Positions 60,836 through 64,000 of a DNA stretch of 64,000 nt are shown here, in pieces. This DNA comes from Winogradskyella vidalii (lineage in GTDB: Bacteria > Bacteroidota > Bacteroidia > Flavobacteriales > Flavobacteriaceae): positions 1-64,000 of the forward strand of contig NZ_JABFDG010000008.1 in NCBI RefSeq assembly GCF_013403955.1. The letters run 5' to 3'. The first letter of the stretch is position 1; each line of letters opens with the position of its first letter. The notes beneath the pieces were generated by a model. The model was not told the origin of the DNA. It saw only the letters and a program-made list of their open reading frames with translations, and ran no database searches. The translations under genes and the position numbers were made by a program.

Positions 60836-63238
60836 TCAACGACATTCTAGTAATCCCAAAAGTTCCAAAGTGTAATTGTCTGAAGCTTGTATATAGGCAT
60901 ATTTCTCTTCTACCACAGCACCAAGTTTCTTTTTCTCAAATGAAGCGGTTAGTCCCAAATCAATGGTTTTAAATTTTAATTGAATGGCCCTCTTAAGCGT
61001 TTGATACAATAATTGTCTGTAAGTCTGATAGATTTTAAGGTAATCATAGTCCATACCGACTAAGGACGGAACATAGGTTTGAGCGTTATTTTTATAGCAA
61101 AACATTACTCCAATGATTTTGTTTAGTTGTTCAGGATGATGTATGAGTATAAATTCCCAATTGGGATGATCAGACATGTTTTTGAACAATTTTATAGGGT
61201 ACGGAAAGGTATTTAGTCCAAGGTTGTTTAAGCGGACATTATTATACAGTAAATGAACTTGGCTGAGTTGGTGAGCATTGAGTGTTGGCAAAATTGATAT
61301 CTCTAACGAGGGTTCATAAGCTAAAATGTCTTTCCTCAAATGTTTTCTGTTTTTTGAGGAAAGTCTAGCTATATAAGTTTCAATGGCTTCATTAGCTCTT
61401 AAATTAATACGACATGAATTTGGCATTTGTATTCTCACAAAACCCTGACCAAGAAAATAACGATTTAAGCTATCGTTCATACTAAAATCCCGAAGCACAA
61501 TCATTTTAGAATTATAGCGCTGTTCCAATGTCTCTAAAGTTTGCATTAGCATATGTAGAGCTTCTTGTTTACTCGGATGATTGTCGTTGATATAGAGGTG
61601 ATTACCCTCAGTGAATAAACATCCTAAACTTAAAACGTTTGAGGTCATGTAATAGGAATCTGATTTGCGCTTTTCTTCAAGAGTTTTAGACGCAGTAGCG
61701 TTGGCTAGCATATCATCCTTCCAAAGCGATGAGGAAATAAAAGTGGCTAAGACCGGATGCTTTTGCGCATCACAAACAATGAGATACCAGAAATTCCAAT
61801 TATTTTCTTCTAACATATTATTTCTAAATGTTTTCTCTAAAAATTGAAGTCCGTCCCAATCTTGAATACCACAGTCCCCAACCAAGTTGTTCCACATTTG
61901 TTTATCAATTTTTGAAATAGAAGTTTCTAATTGTAAGCTTAGATTTTTACTTATCGTTTTTTCAGTCTTAATTGTTGATTTTAATTTGAAGGCTTGATGT
62001 ACGCGATGTAAGTCTGTATGTGTTTCTTCAAGTGCTTTAGGGAGATGATAAACCATAGCATCCACCAAAGCTTTAATTTCTGTACGTTGGTTATGTCTAG
62101 ATATCGTAATCCGTACACCTGTGTTTTTTACGGGTACAGCAGGAAATAGGCCTAAGTTGACGTAAAATCCTTCCTTCATCAAACGATTGACAAAATTATA
62201 CCCCGTTTTAGGCATACCAGTTCCAATGAAGAATACTGGTGACATATTTTTGTCAACAACAGGTAAATCTGTCTGCTCTAATAAGTCGTTAAAATATTGA
62301 ATTCTTAATCTTAAGTCGTCTTGAAGCCTATATATCTCTGGGGATAAATGAATTTCTGCAGAAGCAGTGGCTGCTGCAACAGATGCCGGTTCTAGTTGCG
62401 CAGAGAAGGTCAAAGGCCCGCCAAAGGTTTTTATGTCTTTGTGCATTTTTTTGTTAGAGCAGACTAATACGGATCCACTGGCACCAAAGGTTTTACTCAA
62501 GGTTCCAAACAAGAGCATATTTTCTGAAAGCGCATCGATTTCATTCATAACGTAACCTGTTCCATTTTTTCCAATCCAGCTCATACCATGGACATCGTCA
62601 AAATAGAGATGCAATTGCGGATATTTTAAGCTTAAAGCTTTTAAATCTTTTATCGGAGCAAAATCACCAAACATGGAATAAATACCATCTGCCATATACC
62701 AAATCTTTTTGCGGCTATTGGTGTATGATTTTATTTTATCCTCCAACATGTTTAAATCATTATGACGTATCATGTCTATAGGGACACTTCTTGTTTTTAA
62801 TACTTTAGCAGCACTTTGCACACTCCAGTGCACTTGATGATCTAAAATAATGGCATCCTGATCTTTTACAGCACTCGGAATAACACCAAGATGGCCTAAA
62901 GTACTATTCTTAGTAATCACAACGGGATGTTGATACATTGCAGAAACGTTTTCTTCTAATTGTTTATAGAGCGGATTAGAAATGTATGATTTAGATAAGG
63001 GAAATTGCGTGCCGTATCTGCGAATAGCATTAATAGCAGCTTCTTTTAATCTCGGATCTTGCTCTAAACCTAAATACCCCGTTGTACCAAAATGATAGAG
63101 ATTTTGGTTCTTTACACCAATAGTTCTGCCCGAAAAATGGTCTCCTTCAGCATAGAGATGGAGTACACCTTCATCTATGGCATCTGTAAATACATTATTA
63201 ACAGTGTCTAGGAAATTATTGTGTTTAATTTTTGCCAT
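60836..63238 (-). CDS. PLP-dependent alpha-oxoamine synthase-like enzyme fused to a GNAT domain
   Basis: 800 residues. N-terminal half (about 35-410): aminotransferase class I/II fold of the alpha-oxoamine synthase group (serine palmitoyltransferase, KBL, BioF), with DDVHG (214-218, PLP ring contact) and the Schiff-base lysine K249 in GTLSKTFGASGS. C-terminal half (about 430-800): GNAT_6/BioF2-like acyltransferase with ARLSSKNRKHLRKD and a last block TIDLGLTASFEKKKLG. The first half should join an amino acid to an acyl-CoA; the second may acylate or otherwise modify the product. A sphingolipid- or sulfonolipid-like substrate is a guess. It is cargo of the element, beside rteC. Confidence 0.85.
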   Translation of the reverse strand: MAKIKHNNFLDTVNNVFTDAIDEGVLHLYAEGDHFSGRTIGVKNQNLYHFGTTGYLGLEQDPRLKEAAINAIRRYGTQFPLSKSYISNPLYKQLEENVSAMYQHPVVITKNSTLGHLGVIPSAVKDQDAIILDHQVHWSVQSAAKVLKTRSVPIDMIRHNDLNMLEDKIKSYTNSRKKIWYMADGIYSMFGDFAPIKDLKALSLKYPQLHLYFDDVHGMSWIGKNGTGYVMNEIDALSENMLLFGTLSKTFGASGSVLVCSNKKMHKDIKTFGGPLTFSAQLEPASVAAATASAEIHLSPEIYRLQDDLRLRIQYFNDLLEQTDLPVVDKNMSPVFFIGTGMPKTGYNFVNRLMKEGFYVNLGLFPAVPVKNTGVRITISRHNQRTEIKALVDAMVYHLPKALEETHTDLHRVHQAFKLKSTIKTEKTISKNLSLQLETSISKIDKQMWNNLVGDCGIQDWDGLQFLEKTFRNNMLEENNWNFWYLIVCDAQKHPVLATFISSSLWKDDMLANATASKTLEEKRKSDSYYMTSNVLSLGCLFTEGNHLYINDNHPSKQEALHMLMQTLETLEQRYNSKMIVLRDFSMNDSLNRYFLGQGFVRIQMPNSCRINLRANEAIETYIARLSSKNRKHLRKDILAYEPSLEISILPTLNAHQLSQVHLLYNNVRLNNLGLNTFPYPIKLFKNMSDHPNWEFILIHHPEQLNKIIGVMFCYKNNAQTYVPSLVGMDYDYLKIYQTYRQLLYQTLKRAIQLKFKTIDLGLTASFEKKKLGAVVEEKYAYIQASDNYTLELLGLLECR

Positions 63239-63440
63239 CGTAATTTGTTTTGCAATTAATTTAATAGCTTTTATTTAAAATTGAATAAATACGCATCTGC
63301 TAAATCCTTTTAAGGCAACTGTTAATCCTTTGTAGATAATGATTAATCCATATTGACTAATGATAGTTAAGTGAGGTACAATTGTTATATTGATTATTTT
63401 GTAAATTTATATTTATCAATAACCAGTTTTCTTAATCATT
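63239..63440. promoter_or_regulatory. Divergent promoter region
   Basis: 202 bp between the leftward PLP-GNAT gene and the rightward DUF7793 gene. It must drive both. AT-rich with no perfect TAnnTTTG box; TAAATTTATATT (63,401-63,412 region) is the nearest resemblance on the plus strand. Confidence 0.35.
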
Positions 63441-63815
63441 ATGTCAATAGCACTTGAAAATGAGTATGCTACATATAATATTGTTAATGGAATCTTGTAT
63501 GTAACCTATCGCAAAGATGTTATATTAGATTTACCTGCGGCCGTGTATGTTGTTAAGGACCGACTTTCACTTCATGAAGGTCTTTTTCTGCCAGTGCTAT
63601 GCGATGTACGTCAAATTAAAGAAATCAATAAAGCTGCAAGAGTGTATTTAGCCATTGAAGGTTCTACATTAATTAAAGCTGTAGCTTTTATTGTAGAATC
63701 GCCTGTTTCAGATATGTTGTCTAAATTCTATCTACGTACCAGTAAACCTCCAATTCCTACAGAAGCATTTACGACTATGGAACAAGCGTTAATTTTTTTG
63801 AATCAATATAAATGA
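63441..63815 (+). CDS. DUF7793 (STAS/SpoIIAA-like) protein
   Basis: 124 residues. One alpha/beta domain of STAS type: YNIVNGILYVTYRKDVILDL, then HEGLFLPVLCDVRQI, FIVESPVSDMLSKFY and a last helix EQALIFLNQY. These proteins in Bacteroidota pair with regulators and may carry a signalling role similar to anti-sigma antagonists. Followed 65 bp later by the start of another gene, probably its partner. Confidence 0.75.
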   Translation: MSIALENEYATYNIVNGILYVTYRKDVILDLPAAVYVVKDRLSLHEGLFLPVLCDVRQIKEINKAARVYLAIEGSTLIKAVAFIVESPVSDMLSKFYLRTSKPPIPTEAFTTMEQALIFLNQYK

Positions 63816-63880
63816 TTTATGCAGCAGTTATGGTTATAGGTCATACCTGTTGGTGATATAGAGGACGTAAACCGATTCAG

Positions 63881-64000
63881 ATGGATTATGTTATAGCGCA
63901 AAGAATGAAACTTATTAATCAAATGCTTTTAGAAATGGCATCTGGTAATTTCTTCTATCGCATCGAACGTTCCAAAGAAAATGATGAGCTTGAAGCGCTT
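63881..64000 (+). CDS. Start of a regulatory protein gene, cut by the window edge
   Basis: 40 residues are visible: MDYVIAQRMKLINQMLLEMA, then SGNFFYRIERSKENDELEAL. The segment MASGNFFYRIERS and its spacing recall the HAMP-like N-terminus of Bacteroidota helix-turn-helix or histidine-kinase regulators that sit next to DUF7793 genes. The rest lies outside the window, so the class stays open. Confidence 0.55.
   Translation, partial: MDYVIAQRMKLINQMLLEMASGNFFYRIERSKENDELEAL

Overview
The window is AT-rich DNA from a member of the Bacteroidota, most likely the family Flavobacteriaceae. The evidence is Bacteroidota-type promoters (TAnnTTTG -7 boxes), Bacteroidota lipoproteins, a TraE-TraN type conjugation operon, RteC, BfmA/MobB-type mobilization genes, and DUF6660, DUF6876 and HYC_CC_PP proteins. 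Almost all of it is accessory DNA.

Region 1 (1-11,900) is an integron-like gene-cassette array. Nine complete cassettes, all transcribed leftward, each end in a 130-145 bp imperfect palindromic site built like an integron attC. The outer arms are complementary. The central hairpin keeps its pairing while its bases change. The last ~8-10 bases of each cassette are the reverse complement of that cassette's own first bases, as expected for the R''/R' boxes of circularising cassettes. A tyrosine recombinase (10,704-11,834) sits at the head of the array in the same orientation as the cassettes ('reverse' layout). It lacks the extra domain typical of IntI. Between it and the first cassette lies a promoter-like region with two palindromic operators. 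Cargo includes an OLD-like ATPase/nuclease, a PD-(D/E)XK nuclease, a HEPN-like protein and several secreted or membrane unknowns. I consider this array the most interesting system here.

Region 2 (11,900-16,500) is a short decaying stretch. It holds a zinc-ribbon protein, a DUF6252-like lipoprotein, then broken genes (a lipoprotein, a TraN remnant, an MFS remnant, a tyrosine integrase with several stops) and ends at a tRNA-Leu(UAG) gene flanked by paired direct repeats.

Region 3 (16,700-36,550) is a heavy-metal resistance island. The first cluster is copper-type: HYC_CC_PP protein, CusA-like RND pump, TolC, CopA, DUF305 protein, CusB, HMA lipoprotein. The second is a divalent-cation cluster: DUF6660 protein, an RND pump fused to TolC, a CzcB adaptor, a Fur-family regulator, an isoprenylcysteine methyltransferase-like protein and a ZntA/CadA-type ATPase. 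A structured intergenic leader precedes the fused pump.

Region 4 (36,600-54,400) is the backbone of a conjugative element: ParB, SSB, small conserved proteins, BfmA and MobB-type relaxase genes, a coupling protein, a HipBA toxin-antitoxin pair with its operator, the leftward traE-F-G-I-J-K-M-N operon, and a divergent cell-wall amidase. Two noncoding sequence blocks occur twice around parB.

Region 5 (54,400-64,000) carries element cargo and regulation: an unknown membrane/cytoplasmic gene pair, a small conserved membrane protein set between an intact and a decayed copy of the 3' end of an endonuclease/phosphatase-family gene, a DnaC-like ATPase with an HTH partner, an excisionase-like HTH protein, RteC, a PLP-dependent acyl-transferase fused to a GNAT domain, a STAS-like DUF7793 protein, and the start of a further gene cut by the window edge. 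No insertion sequences or CRISPR arrays were seen.
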